A DNA stretch of 63,971 nucleotides, from NCBI GenBank assembly GCA_017542475.1, contig JAFXXD010000040.1:1-63971 (forward strand). Reading direction: 5' to 3'. The translations under genes were made by a program, and so were the position numbers. Source of the DNA: Ruminococcus sp. Its GTDB lineage: Bacteria; Bacillota; Clostridia; Oscillospirales; Ruminococcaceae. The notes beneath the pieces are model-generated. The model did not search any database. It saw nothing but the letters and a program-made list of their open reading frames with translations, and was not told the DNA's origin. Below are positions 16,548-24,640 of the stretch, piece after piece. How positions within the stretch are numbered: position 1 is the stretch's first letter; each line of letters opens with the position of its first letter.

Positions 16548-17645
16548 TTATAATCCCTTCACGAAGAGGTGGTCGGTCCCGCCGCCGTAGCTGACGATGT
16601 CGCGGATATACCTGTAGCCATAGCGCTCATACAGTCCGAGATACGGCGACGGGATATACGTCCTGTCATAGCCGAGGCCCCTCGCGTATTCGTTCGCGCG
16701 TTCAATGAGCCTGCCGCTTATCCTGTTCCCGCGGTATTCCTCGTCAACGAACACGCCCGACACCCACGGGAAGATATCGTGAAGCGGGTAGTAGTCGGTG
16801 TTCATCAGTGTCGCCATACCGACTATCCTGCCGTCAGCAAGTGCCGCGAAAACGGCTTCGTTCTCGGCAAATTCCCAGTTCCGAACCAGCGCCGCGCTGT
16901 GCTCCCTGACTTCCTCCCACGAGCAGTTCTCGATAAAGCGGACAAGCTCCTCCGCGAGCGGAGTACCGCGCTCCACCTTTACTATCGTGACGGCTTTCTG
17001 CTCCGTGAAGCCGAAATGCTCGGCAGCTCTTCCGACAGCTTCCTCGCGTGTGAGCCCGTCGGCGCGGTCGATGCAGAACCACTTTCCGCTCCTTATAGCG
17101 TCATACGCGCCCGCGTGCAGCCTGCGGAGCGTCTCACTGCAAACCGCCTTTGCCCGTTCGGGGTCGGACGCACTGTACACATAGCCGCGGAAGTCCGTGT
17201 GGTCGGGGCGGGAGCAGTATTCCTCGGCGATATTCGTCGGCTCCTTCACCATAAAAGCTACGCGTGACGGCTCGGAGAGCTGCTCCGCCTGCTCGGGAGT
17301 GAGGTGGCAGTCGCAGATAATTTTGCCGCCCTGCGAGAGACGGACAAGGTCGAGCAGGACGAAGTCAAGCTGCTCGCGTGTGTTGTTTATCAGCCAGTTT
17401 ACGTACTCATCGGCGGTGCGCCCGAAGAACTCGTCAGCACTTGCGAAGCTCCTGTTCATATTCGGCTGGAAGCGTGGGTCAGACCTGCTCTGATGCACGG
17501 GAAACATAGCGTCCGCGTTGTAAACGGGAATCCCGAAGTGCTCGCCGAGAGCCGCAGAAACGGTAGTTTTTCCTCCGCAGGGCGTCCCCGCGATGAAGTA
17601 AACATTCTTCAAATAGTCTTTTAAAACGTTGTCCTGAAATATCAT
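16548..17645 (-). CDS. Fusion of a P-loop kinase domain and a GNAT acetyltransferase
   Basis: 365 residues. Residues 1 to about 215 are a small P-loop NTPase of the AAA_33/adenylate-kinase-like type, with Walker A AGTPCGGKTT and a second acidic strand LLDLVRL. Residues about 220-365 are a GNAT domain: ALADGRIVGMATLMN, FVDEEYRGNRISGRLIERAN (acetyl-CoA pyrophosphate loop, here RGNRISG) and YERYGYRYI at the end. The substrate is unknown. A strong RBS (AAAGGAGAAAG) precedes the ATG at 17645, and a ten-codon leader ORF with its own RBS plus a hairpin lie upstream, hinting at ribosome-mediated control. Confidence 0.85.
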   Translation of the reverse strand: MIFQDNVLKDYLKNVYFIAGTPCGGKTTVSAALGEHFGIPVYNADAMFPVHQSRSDPRFQPNMNRSFASADEFFGRTADEYVNWLINNTREQLDFVLLDLVRLSQGGKIICDCHLTPEQAEQLSEPSRVAFMVKEPTNIAEEYCSRPDHTDFRGYVYSASDPERAKAVCSETLRRLHAGAYDAIRSGKWFCIDRADGLTREEAVGRAAEHFGFTEQKAVTIVKVERGTPLAEELVRFIENCSWEEVREHSAALVRNWEFAENEAVFAALADGRIVGMATLMNTDYYPLHDIFPWVSGVFVDEEYRGNRISGRLIERANEYARGLGYDRTYIPSPYLGLYERYGYRYIRDIVSYGGGTDHLFVKGL

Positions 17646-17680
17646 AGCTTTCTCCTTTAAAATAGTTTTAATGCACAGGT

Positions 17681-17712
17681 CGGCATGAAACTATTTCGGA
17701 AGCCTCATGCCG
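17681..17712 (-). promoter_or_regulatory. Hairpin between leader ORF and kinase-acetyltransferase gene
   Basis: CGGCATGA pairs perfectly with TCATGCCG, starting at the base after the leader stop codon. No T-run follows, so it is not a standard terminator. Confidence 0.55.
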
Positions 17713-17745
17713 TCAGATATTTCTCAGCTTGAGATACATCATCAT
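17713..17745 (-). CDS. Ten-residue leader peptide
   Basis: Minus-strand ORF encoding MMMYLKLRNI then TGA. A near-perfect Shine-Dalgarno (AAAGGAGGAACAC) lies just upstream of the first ATG, much better than chance. It ends 67 bp before the kinase-acetyltransferase start and abuts a hairpin. The layout resembles translated leaders of antibiotic-resistance and ribosome-stalling systems, but the peptide matches none that I recognise. Confidence 0.55.
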   Translation of the reverse strand: MMMYLKLRNI

Positions 17746-17810
17746 GATGTGTTCCTCCTTTGCGGTTTTAGAACATTATATAACAGGTTTGAGGCTTTGT
17801 CAAGAACTTT

Positions 17811-17936
17811 GTAGGGGTCGATGCCCACATCGACCCGTCGGCATACCGTCAAACCCGCAGCAACAAACTGTAGGGGCGCCCTTTGGGCGTCCGTGGGCAT
17901 ACGAAAAACTCGCGAACCGCCCGCGGGGGCTCACCG
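17811..17936. repeat. Two REP-like palindromes plus a GC-rich 3'-end repeat
   Basis: GTAGGGGTCGATG...CATCGACCC at 17811-17836 and GTAGGGGCGCCCTTTGGGCG at 17870-17889 share the GTAGGGG head of the REP family. The last part, GCGAACCGCCCGCGGGGGCT, recurs at about 31118-31137, in both cases just before the stop of a leftward gene. Confidence 0.65.
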
Positions 17937-18623
17937 CTATACGCCATACTTAGTTTTGATACGTTCAAGCTTCTCCCCGAACGGCTTGGCAAGCAGGGCG
18001 AGGAAGAGCACATTCGACACCGCATATGAGACCGTATACGGTATCGCGGTGAACAGCGCCGCGAAGTAGAGCCTGAAGCTGAAGCCCTCGGCGTACCACA
18101 GCACGGTCCATATGTCCATCGTGAACGAGTACGCCACACCCGCGAGCGCTCCGTACACGAGAAGCGCCCATTTGCGCCGTTTAAGCGGCTCGGCGAGCAG
18201 TCCGGCGATGAAGCCCGTCATACCCCACGCGAGCATCTGAAAAGCCGTCCACGGACCCTGCCCGAAGTAGAAATTCGAGAGCACTGCCGTCATCGCGCCG
18301 ACGAGGAAGCCCGCCTCCCCACCGAGGTAGAGGGCGGTGATTATCGTGAGAGCGGCTATCGGCTTGAGGAAGGGAATGAACCTCCCCGCGAAGCAGAGCG
18401 CGGTCATCACGGAGACTATCACCAGCCGCCGCGAGCCCGTCGTCTTGCGCTCGAAGCCCGCCGCGAACAGCAGCAGAGCCATCACCGCGACCGCGAGGGA
18501 GATGATGATATGGCGCTTGCGGTCGAACACGACAGCTCCCGCGAGTGTTATCGCGGGTATCACGACGAATGGCAGCACGACCCTCAGCACGCCTCGGAGG
18601 TCGCGGCTCTTTATCACTATCAT
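17937..18623 (-). CDS. ECF transporter substrate-binding membrane (S) component, probably for cobalamin
   Basis: 228 residues from ATG 18623; the frame extends further upstream but this ATG has GGGAGGCGGCGC upstream and overlaps the ATPase stop by ATGA. Six to seven membrane segments; the segment GEAGFLVGAMTAVLSNFYFG followed by QGPWTAFQMLAWGMTGFIAG is characteristic of ECF S components of the cobalamin/CbrT-like or DUF6580-like group. In ECF systems the S component binds the vitamin and topples in the membrane. The cobalamin riboswitch and transcobalamin-like partner in the same operon support B12 or a related cobamide as substrate; the sequence alone would not fix it. Confidence 0.85.
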   Translation of the reverse strand: MIVIKSRDLRGVLRVVLPFVVIPAITLAGAVVFDRKRHIIISLAVAVMALLLFAAGFERKTTGSRRLVIVSVMTALCFAGRFIPFLKPIAALTIITALYLGGEAGFLVGAMTAVLSNFYFGQGPWTAFQMLAWGMTGFIAGLLAEPLKRRKWALLVYGALAGVAYSFTMDIWTVLWYAEGFSFRLYFAALFTAIPYTVSYAVSNVLFLALLAKPFGEKLERIKTKYGV

Positions 18624-20257
18624 CGCGCCGCCTCCCTTTTGCCGTTGAGACGGCAGAGCTCCGCCGCCTGCGCGACCGTGACCGCTCCCTCGTAGAAGCC
18701 GCGGGTCATACGGCTGACGGCGGTGGTATAGAAGCTGCTGCACGAGAAGAACCCGCGCGGCGTGCCGACCGAGACTATCTGTCCGCCGAAGAACATCGCG
18801 CATCTGTCAGCGGCTTCGGCGGCGAACTCCACATCGTGAGTGACGATGACGGTCGTGACGCCGTCCGCCTTCAATCGGCGCAGGATCGCGGTCATATCGG
18901 CTTTAGCGTTTGCATCGAGCCCCTTTGTCGGCTCGTCGAGGAGCAGCAGCCTCGGCTTCGAGGCAAGCACCTTCGCAAGCGCTACAAGCTGCTGCTCGCC
19001 GCCCGAGAGGTCATACGGGTGCTTGTCGAGAAGGTGCGAAATGTCGTAGGGGAGCTTTGAAACGTCCGCGCCGCACTCTCCGAGCTCCTCACGTACGGAA
19101 TTATGCAGAAAGGTAGTCTGCACGTCCTGCGGCAGAAGCGCGAGACATTCGCGGTAGAGCGAGCGGTTTTTGTAGTCTCGCAGCCTCTTCCCGAACACGC
19201 GGATATCGCCCCTGTACGGCTTCAGCAGTCCCGCCGCCGCGTTCAGCGTAGTGGTCTTGCCCGAGCCGTTGCCGCCGAGGATACAGAATATCTCCCCTGC
19301 CCCGACCGCGAGCTCCAGCCCCTTGATGATGTCGCGCGAGTGCCTGTCGTAGCGGAACCACACATCCTTCAGGCTGAGCGCCGTCTCCGCGGGGACAGCA
19401 TACTCCTCCGCGGGGAGCTCCGCTGTCTCGGAGCGGTAATTCTCCTCGATATATCGCCGTCCCTCGCGCACGGTGAGCGGGCAGCTCCCGCCCTTTTCGA
19501 GCTCCGCATACAGCCTCGCCGCCGCGGGCATACCCCGCAGGAGCTCGTCCCGCCCGCGAAGCTGCGTTATCACGTCCGCGGGAGCGCCGTTTGCCGCAAG
19601 AGTGCCGCCCTCCATTATCATCAGCCTGTCGCATATCGGCACGACCTCCTCAAGCCTGTGCTCCGCCATTATCATCGTCAGCGACATATCGCGGTTGAGG
19701 CGTTTCAGTGCGGCGATGAAGTCGGAAGCGGCTATCGGGTCGAGCTGCGCGGTAGGCTCGTCGAGAATGAGGATATCGGGCTGCATAACGAGCACCGCCG
19801 CGAGATTGAGCAGCTGCTTCTGCCCGCCCGAGAGCTCGGAAACGTCCCTGTCGTACCACTCACCGATACCGAAATAGCTCGCCATTTCGGCAGTCCGACG
19901 GGCTATCTCACTCTGCGGCACTCCGAGGTTTTCGAGCCCGAACGCGAGTTCGTGCCACACCTTGTCGGTGACTATCTGCTGCTCGGGCTGCTGCATTACG
20001 AAGCCTATCTTCGCCGCAGAATCGCGGTCTGAGAGCTCCGACAGCTCCTTCCCGCAGAAGAGAATACGACCACTCTTTTCCCCGAGCGGCGTAAGCTCAC
20101 GCTTGAGCATACGCAGGAGCGTTGATTTGCCGCTTCCCGTCGCACCGCACAGCACCGCAAATTCGCCCTTTTCGAGCGTCAGCGAGACGTCCCTGACGGC
20201 AGGAGCTCCGCACTTCGGGTATGTGAAGGTTAGACCTTCGACTGCAAGTATTTCCAC
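18620..20257 (-). CDS. ECF transporter ATPase with two fused ABC domains
   Basis: 545 residues with two complete nucleotide-binding domains: Walker A GATGSGKSTLL (about 38) and GGNGSGKTTTL (about 325), signatures LSGGQKQLLNLA and LSGGEQQLVALA, Walker B DILILDEPTAQLD and RLLLLDEPTKGLD. This is an EcfA1-EcfA2 fusion like the YkoD/CbiO2 type, so one polypeptide provides both halves of the motor. It overlaps the T component by 28 bp and the S component by 4 bp. Cytoplasmic face of the transporter. Confidence 0.95.
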   Translation of the reverse strand: MEILAVEGLTFTYPKCGAPAVRDVSLTLEKGEFAVLCGATGSGKSTLLRMLKRELTPLGEKSGRILFCGKELSELSDRDSAAKIGFVMQQPEQQIVTDKVWHELAFGLENLGVPQSEIARRTAEMASYFGIGEWYDRDVSELSGGQKQLLNLAAVLVMQPDILILDEPTAQLDPIAASDFIAALKRLNRDMSLTMIMAEHRLEEVVPICDRLMIMEGGTLAANGAPADVITQLRGRDELLRGMPAAARLYAELEKGGSCPLTVREGRRYIEENYRSETAELPAEEYAVPAETALSLKDVWFRYDRHSRDIIKGLELAVGAGEIFCILGGNGSGKTTTLNAAAGLLKPYRGDIRVFGKRLRDYKNRSLYRECLALLPQDVQTTFLHNSVREELGECGADVSKLPYDISHLLDKHPYDLSGGEQQLVALAKVLASKPRLLLLDEPTKGLDANAKADMTAILRRLKADGVTTVIVTHDVEFAAEAADRCAMFFGGQIVSVGTPRGFFSCSSFYTTAVSRMTRGFYEGAVTVAQAAELCRLNGKREAAR

Positions 20258-21108
20258 CTCAGTGACACCTCCGTTTCAATAAATACAGGCAGGAGCACGA
20301 GCGCTCCGTAGGCTATAACTCCGCATATTCCGAGCGCACCCGTCACGCTGATGTCAATGCGCGGGTAGAACTCAAACGCAAGCGAATCCGTCGCAACAGC
20401 GGCGGCGACAACTCCGAGCAGCCCCAGCGTTATCGCCGTAAATACGCCGTCTGCGGCGGTAAAGCGGAAGCGCCGCAGCTGTGTCCGCCTGCCCGTACCG
20501 TAGCCGCGCGCGGACATACTGTCGGCGGTGATGATGCCGTTTTCGAGCGCCCACGTCGAGATTATCGAGAACACGCGCATACGTCCGCGTACATCGTCGA
20601 TGATGTTGTCCTCGCTGTAGAGCCCCATCGCCTTCTGCGCTTCGCTGACCTGCCTTGCCCGCCTCGCGAACATCGGCACGGCACGGAGCGCCATCGACAG
20701 CACGAGCGCCAGCTTCGGGGAGAGCGTCCCCGCCACGCAGAGAATCTTCTCGCTCGTCATAATCTGCGTGAACGAGCGGAACCAGTACAGCACGCCGACT
20801 ATCATCGCCGCCGAATTCACGCCGTATAACAGCGCTTCGAGGGTAACGGGTCGGTCGTTGAGCACGAAGAGCACGGTCGCACCGTTATGGGAAATGAGCG
20901 GATTCGCGAGCGTGAGCACCGCGAACAGCAGAGCAAAGAACAGGTGCGACCTCCCATGCCTTGTACCGTTGCGCACGGCGAAGAACAGCACTGCACCCGC
21001 GAGCGATACCGCCATGATCAGCGGATGTCCGCAGAACATCGCCACTCCGATGACGGCGAAGAACCACACCGTTACCGCGACGGGGTCAAATTCAGAAAAG
21101 CTTCTCAT
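20230..21108 (-). CDS. ECF transporter transmembrane coupling (T) component, CbiQ family
   Basis: 292 residues, five to six membrane helices. It carries the cytoplasmic coupling motifs of EcfT: SMALRAVPMFARRARQVSEAQKAMG (Ala-Arg-X type) and STWALENGIITADSMSARGYG. These helices dock into the ATPase grooves. Start ATG 21108 overlaps the stop of the upstream transcobalamin-like gene by 4 bp. With the fused ATPase and S component this makes a complete dedicated (group I) ECF importer. Confidence 0.93.
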   Translation of the reverse strand: MRSFSEFDPVAVTVWFFAVIGVAMFCGHPLIMAVSLAGAVLFFAVRNGTRHGRSHLFFALLFAVLTLANPLISHNGATVLFVLNDRPVTLEALLYGVNSAAMIVGVLYWFRSFTQIMTSEKILCVAGTLSPKLALVLSMALRAVPMFARRARQVSEAQKAMGLYSEDNIIDDVRGRMRVFSIISTWALENGIITADSMSARGYGTGRRTQLRRFRFTAADGVFTAITLGLLGVVAAAVATDSLAFEFYPRIDISVTGALGICGVIAYGALVLLPVFIETEVSLRWKYLQSKV

Positions 21109-22949
21109 TCCTCGTACACCTCGTTAAGGTCGTGCCCGAGCTCGCAGGTATACAGCCACTCGATGACATCGCCGTCCTCAAGGACATAGTCGCCGCTGTT
21201 GCGCGAGGGCGAAATGCCGTTGACGTGGTAGACCCAGCCCGACAGGTCGCCGAAATCGAACTCGTAGATGTAGTTTATGCCCGCGACGTATATCATAGTT
21301 TTCGAGCCGCCGCGCGCGTCAATTTGAATCCCGTAGGTCTGCGCGGCGTCTGTGAGCACATCGTACACGGTATCGCCCGCCTCGATGTCGAACGCAGTCA
21401 CGGGAAGGATAACGCCGTCCTCGGGGATATAGTCGGCGTCGGACTTCCCGACCACGGTATCGCAGCGTATCTCCATAGTGACCGTCCCGACGGCGTTCGA
21501 CTTCTCGGACGCGGAGCCGTAGTAATCCTTCGCGGAGCGTATATCCGTGACGAGCACGATGACAACTCCCGCCGCGGCAGCCGCTCCGACGAAGAGGAAG
21601 TTCTTGTAGCTGCGCTTGCCGAGCGCGAGCAGCAGCACGGACAGCAGAGCACCCGCGCCGATGATAACGATAATGGCTATAGGCTTGTAGCCGCAGCCCT
21701 TACCGTCTCCGTTATCGGCGGAGCTTACCGCCGCCGTAGAGGTTGCCGCCGAGGTTGAGGCAGTCGGCAGCTTAACCGAAGACGAAATATGGGACTCAGT
21801 CCCCGAAGCCAAGGTTATCACCATCCCCGCTGCCGTCGCAGATGTTGCGGACGCAGCTGATACGGTCGTCGCCTTCGCAGAAGCAGAGCTGTGCGGAACC
21901 GCAGTCGTGACCGCACTCGTCCCCGTCTGCGCGGACGTGACTATGCTCGTCTGAGCCGCCGCCGTGGTCTGCACGGGAGCAGAAACAGGCTGCCGCGCAT
22001 CTATGACGTAGAGCGAGCCCTCCCCCTCGAGCATACGCTTATACGCGACGAAGGAATACATCGCCTGAATGGTGGCAGTCTCGTTGAAGTCCCCGCCCGC
22101 TACGTGGCAGTAACCGCCGTCCGCGAGCCGATAGGTCAGCATACTGTCGATAATGGTATTGCCGTCCTTGATGAAGCGGCTGTCCTCGCAGCAGTCTATC
22201 CCGAGCGCCGAAAGCGCCACGACCACCTGCGCGGAGCTCTCGGGATTGGGCGTCCCGAAGCTCTGATAGCCGCCGTCGTCCATCTGTCTGCGCGAGAGCA
22301 GCTCCAGTCCGCGGTCTATCGCGCTGTGGACGTCGCCGCGCTCGTCGTAGTACGGGGCGAGAGCCTGTATGGTCATCGCGGTGACGTCGATGTCGCCGTA
22401 CTCGCCGAAGAGCGCCCAGCCGCCGTCATTATACTGCATAGAGAGGAGCTCGTCCGCAACTGATTCTGCTGTATAATTATTGCAGGTGTAGCCGTTATTG
22501 AGGATGTGCAGACCGTATATCCTGCTCATAATGCCTGTCGCACCGATAGAATCGTCGAGGATATCGGCGATATAGCTGTCGGAGCTCCCCGCCGCACACA
22601 GCGCGAGCGCGTACTTCTCACGCGTTGTCGCCGAGTTTATCTTATTCGAGCCGATGTAGTCCTTCAGCGCCCGCTCATACGAGCCCATATCCCTCACGCC
22701 GTCCTGACTGAGGGCGATGATGTACCACTCCGACATCACGCCCGCCTTCTTGGAGAGGTAGCCGTCTATCCATTCCTGCACATCGTCCGCGCCCGCTTCG
22801 TCGAGCTTATAAGCAAGTATACCGCCGATAAGGTCATCGACCTCGTCGGCGGTATATCCGTAGCCTGCAGCTCTTATCGGTACGAGCGCGAGCGACAGCA
22901 CTATCACTGCCGCCCAGCACATCAGCCGTCTGAGAGCCTTAGTTCTCAT
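21105..22949 (-). CDS. Membrane-anchored transcobalamin/intrinsic-factor-like cobamide-binding protein
   Basis: 614 residues. Signal peptide (1 to about 28), then an alpha/alpha-toroid of the terpenoid-cyclase/prenyltransferase type (about 35-320; repeated motifs MQYNDGGWALFGEYGDIDVT, QMDDGGYQSFGTPNPES, YRLADGGYCHVAGGDFNET). A Thr/Ser/Ala linker (about 325-420) follows, then two membrane helices (IAIIVIIGAGALLSVLLLAL and FLFVGAAAAAGVVIVLVTDI), and a C-terminal DUF4430 domain (DTVYDVLTDAAQTYGIQI, GWVYHVNGISPS, DGDVIEWLYTCELG). Alpha/alpha barrel followed by a DUF4430-type beta domain is the order in animal intrinsic factor and transcobalamin. Located between the riboswitch-led surface protein gene and the ECF genes, it most likely hands B12 to the importer. 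Direct cobamide binding is inference. Confidence 0.85.
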   Translation of the reverse strand: MRTKALRRLMCWAAVIVLSLALVPIRAAGYGYTADEVDDLIGGILAYKLDEAGADDVQEWIDGYLSKKAGVMSEWYIIALSQDGVRDMGSYERALKDYIGSNKINSATTREKYALALCAAGSSDSYIADILDDSIGATGIMSRIYGLHILNNGYTCNNYTAESVADELLSMQYNDGGWALFGEYGDIDVTAMTIQALAPYYDERGDVHSAIDRGLELLSRRQMDDGGYQSFGTPNPESSAQVVVALSALGIDCCEDSRFIKDGNTIIDSMLTYRLADGGYCHVAGGDFNETATIQAMYSFVAYKRMLEGEGSLYVIDARQPVSAPVQTTAAAQTSIVTSAQTGTSAVTTAVPHSSASAKATTVSAASATSATAAGMVITLASGTESHISSSVKLPTASTSAATSTAAVSSADNGDGKGCGYKPIAIIVIIGAGALLSVLLLALGKRSYKNFLFVGAAAAAGVVIVLVTDIRSAKDYYGSASEKSNAVGTVTMEIRCDTVVGKSDADYIPEDGVILPVTAFDIEAGDTVYDVLTDAAQTYGIQIDARGGSKTMIYVAGINYIYEFDFGDLSGWVYHVNGISPSRNSGDYVLEDGDVIEWLYTCELGHDLNEVYEE

Positions 22950-23856
22950 GCTTCTTTCTTAAAGAGAATGCCGCAAATACGCCTGTTCCGAGGAGAACGA
23001 GCGAAACTGCCGCGCCCGTATCACCTGTCTGGGGCGAAGCGGAAGCTGTTGTTGCAGCCTTTGATGCAGTAGTAGAGGCTGTAGTTGTAGCAGTAGTAGT
23101 TGCAGTAGTTGTTGTGGTAGTTGTTTCCTCTGTTGTAGTAGTCGTAGTCTCAGCCGCCTTAACGTCTGCGATAAGCACGGGAGCAATGAGAGTCATACCC
23201 TCGATACTGCCTGCGCTGATAACGTTCTTGCCCGCCTTGTCGAGCTTTATCTTAGCCTTGCCCTCTGCGTCGGTCTTGACGTCTGTAGCCTCGCCGTCAA
23301 CTGTGATAGCCGCACCCTCAACAGCAACGGGCACCATCTGATAATTCTCGTCGAAGCTTGCACGCATAAGAGTTACCTCTATCTCGTCGCCCTCGTTTGC
23401 CTCGGTTGTGTTCTTGTCGAACCAGCTGTAGAAGGTAGTAGCCCACGCATTTGCATCGGGATAGATGAAAGCGCTGAGTGTATCACCGCTCTTCAGCTCG
23501 TCTGTAAGACCCATAGCGGAGTTGTTGTTTATATAGTAGCCGTAGCTTCCGTTGTTCTCAACGCCCCAGAGCTTATCGATGGACTGACCGTACTGTGACT
23601 CGACGGTCTTGTAGCCTGCCTCCGAGCCGCCCTCGTAGAACTTATCGTGAGTGATAACAAGAGCATCGTTGACCGTGAGCTTGCCGTCGTTGTCGATATC
23701 GGTAACGGTAACAGCCTCCATAGCAACGGGGTGCTTGCTGTCAGCGTCGGTAACGGTAACGAGGATATCGGCAGACGCGTCCTCCGCGAAGGCGGTAACG
23801 CCCATAGCCGAGCAGGTGATGAGTGCGGCAGCAGCCGCAGCGACGAATTTTTTCAT
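22939..23856 (-). CDS. Sortase-anchored DUF4430-like surface protein with EF-hand loop
   Basis: 305 residues. Signal peptide MKKFVAAAAAALITCSAMGV to about residue 25; then a DUF4430-like module (DALVITHDKFYEGG, YGYYINNNSAMGLTDELKSGDTLSAF) that carries a dockerin-like calcium loop DIDNDGKLTVND; a small Ig/CnaB-like region (GAAITVDGEATDVKTDAEGK); a poly-Thr linker; and a sorting signal SPQTGD, hydrophobic stretch and RKKHEN tail. SPQTG departs from LPXTG at position one, which some sortases accept. First gene of the riboswitch operon, with AGGAGAGG 5 bp before ATG 23856, overlapping the next gene by 11 bp. Likely the outermost cobamide-capturing piece (inference). Confidence 0.82.
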   Translation of the reverse strand: MKKFVAAAAAALITCSAMGVTAFAEDASADILVTVTDADSKHPVAMEAVTVTDIDNDGKLTVNDALVITHDKFYEGGSEAGYKTVESQYGQSIDKLWGVENNGSYGYYINNNSAMGLTDELKSGDTLSAFIYPDANAWATTFYSWFDKNTTEANEGDEIEVTLMRASFDENYQMVPVAVEGAAITVDGEATDVKTDAEGKAKIKLDKAGKNVISAGSIEGMTLIAPVLIADVKAAETTTTTTEETTTTTTTATTTATTTASTTASKAATTASASPQTGDTGAAVSLVLLGTGVFAAFSLRKKHEN

Positions 23857-23874
23857 AGTGACCTCTCCTTTAGC

Positions 23875-24055
23875 AAAAAATGCTTTCCTGTGAATGGAAA
23901 GCGGAAAACGAACACATTATGAAGACGTTCCGTTTTTCACTGTCCAAAAACGTGAATATCCGCAAACCTGACGAGCGACCCGACTTCGGCAAAGCCTCAT
24001 ACGGTAGTGACTGCTGTGGCGGATTCTCACCGCGCTTCCCTCAGCTTCAGGCAGC
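23875..24055 (-). ncRNA. Cobalamin riboswitch with terminator expression platform
   Basis: On the minus strand the leader contains GAGGGAAGCGCGGTGAGAAT, CCGCCACAGCAGTCACTACC and, further on, GAAGTCGGGTCGCTCGTCAG, which match in order the GGGAA, GGTGnnAATCC, CACTnC core and the B12-box region of AdoCbl-type riboswitches. The B12 box is diverged from AGCCAGGAGACCTGCC. It ends in GCTTTCC-loop-GGAAAGC (23882-23902) followed by ATTTTTT, an intrinsic terminator, so binding of cobalamin should stop transcription of the ECF operon. The RBS of the first gene lies just after. Confidence 0.87.
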
Positions 24056-24061
24056 AATCAC

Positions 24062-24090
24062 ATTATAGCACACCTGTCGGCGATTGTCAA
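24062..24090 (-). promoter_or_regulatory. Promoter of the riboswitch/ECF operon
   Basis: Minus strand TTGACA (24085-24090), 17-bp spacer, TATAAT (24062-24067); transcription would start just before the riboswitch. Confidence 0.85.
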
Positions 24091-24109
24091 GACTTGACAC
24101 AGCAGGCGT

Positions 24110-24628
24110 TCAGATAAACTCCACACCTGCCTCCGCGAGCCTCTTACGGGCTTTCGTGACCTTCTTCTCGGGAAAGACGGACACCGTACCCGCTCGCACG
24201 ATCTTAGCCGTGATACCTCTTTTAGCCGCCCCGAGAGCGGTCGAGGTCACGCAGCCGCACTCGTCGAGCCCGCACAGGTGCAGCTCGGAATAGCCGCGCC
24301 CGCGCACGAGAGCGAGCAGCTCCTTATTCGTGAGCGCGTCGCCGAACAGCTTGTCGAAGCAGAGGTCGGACACGATATCGAGCCCGCCGTAGAGCTCCGC
24401 GCCCTCAGTCCCCGCGATAGAGTAGCCGAAGAGCAGGCGGTTGGTGGGCAGATTCTGGATTATGTGCCGGATATAGATGACGTCGCAGCCCTCGCCGTCG
24501 TAGCGGTGAATTAGCGCGTTGACGTCGGCGGTCAGCTTGGGCGTGTCATAGGAGAAATTGCTTTTGCGCTTCTCCCACAGGTAGTCGTTCTGCATATCAA
24601 TAACGATAAGTGCTTTTTTCGTGTTCAT
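24110..24628 (-). CDS. Cysteine hydrolase of the isochorismatase family
   Basis: 172 residues. The catalytic triad of the family can be seen: Asp in ALIVIDMQNDY, Lys in DKLFGDAL and the nucleophile Cys in LCGLDECGCVTSTALGA. Members hydrolyse amides such as nicotinamide or imino compounds, or act on isochorismate; there is no strong hint here, although pncB elsewhere in the window would fit a nicotinamidase. It follows the TetR gene by 12 bp in one operon and is probably controlled by it. Confidence 0.88.
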   Translation of the reverse strand: MNTKKALIVIDMQNDYLWEKRKSNFSYDTPKLTADVNALIHRYDGEGCDVIYIRHIIQNLPTNRLLFGYSIAGTEGAELYGGLDIVSDLCFDKLFGDALTNKELLALVRGRGYSELHLCGLDECGCVTSTALGAAKRGITAKIVRAGTVSVFPEKKVTKARKRLAEAGVEFI

Positions 24629-24640
24629 ATCATATCCTCC

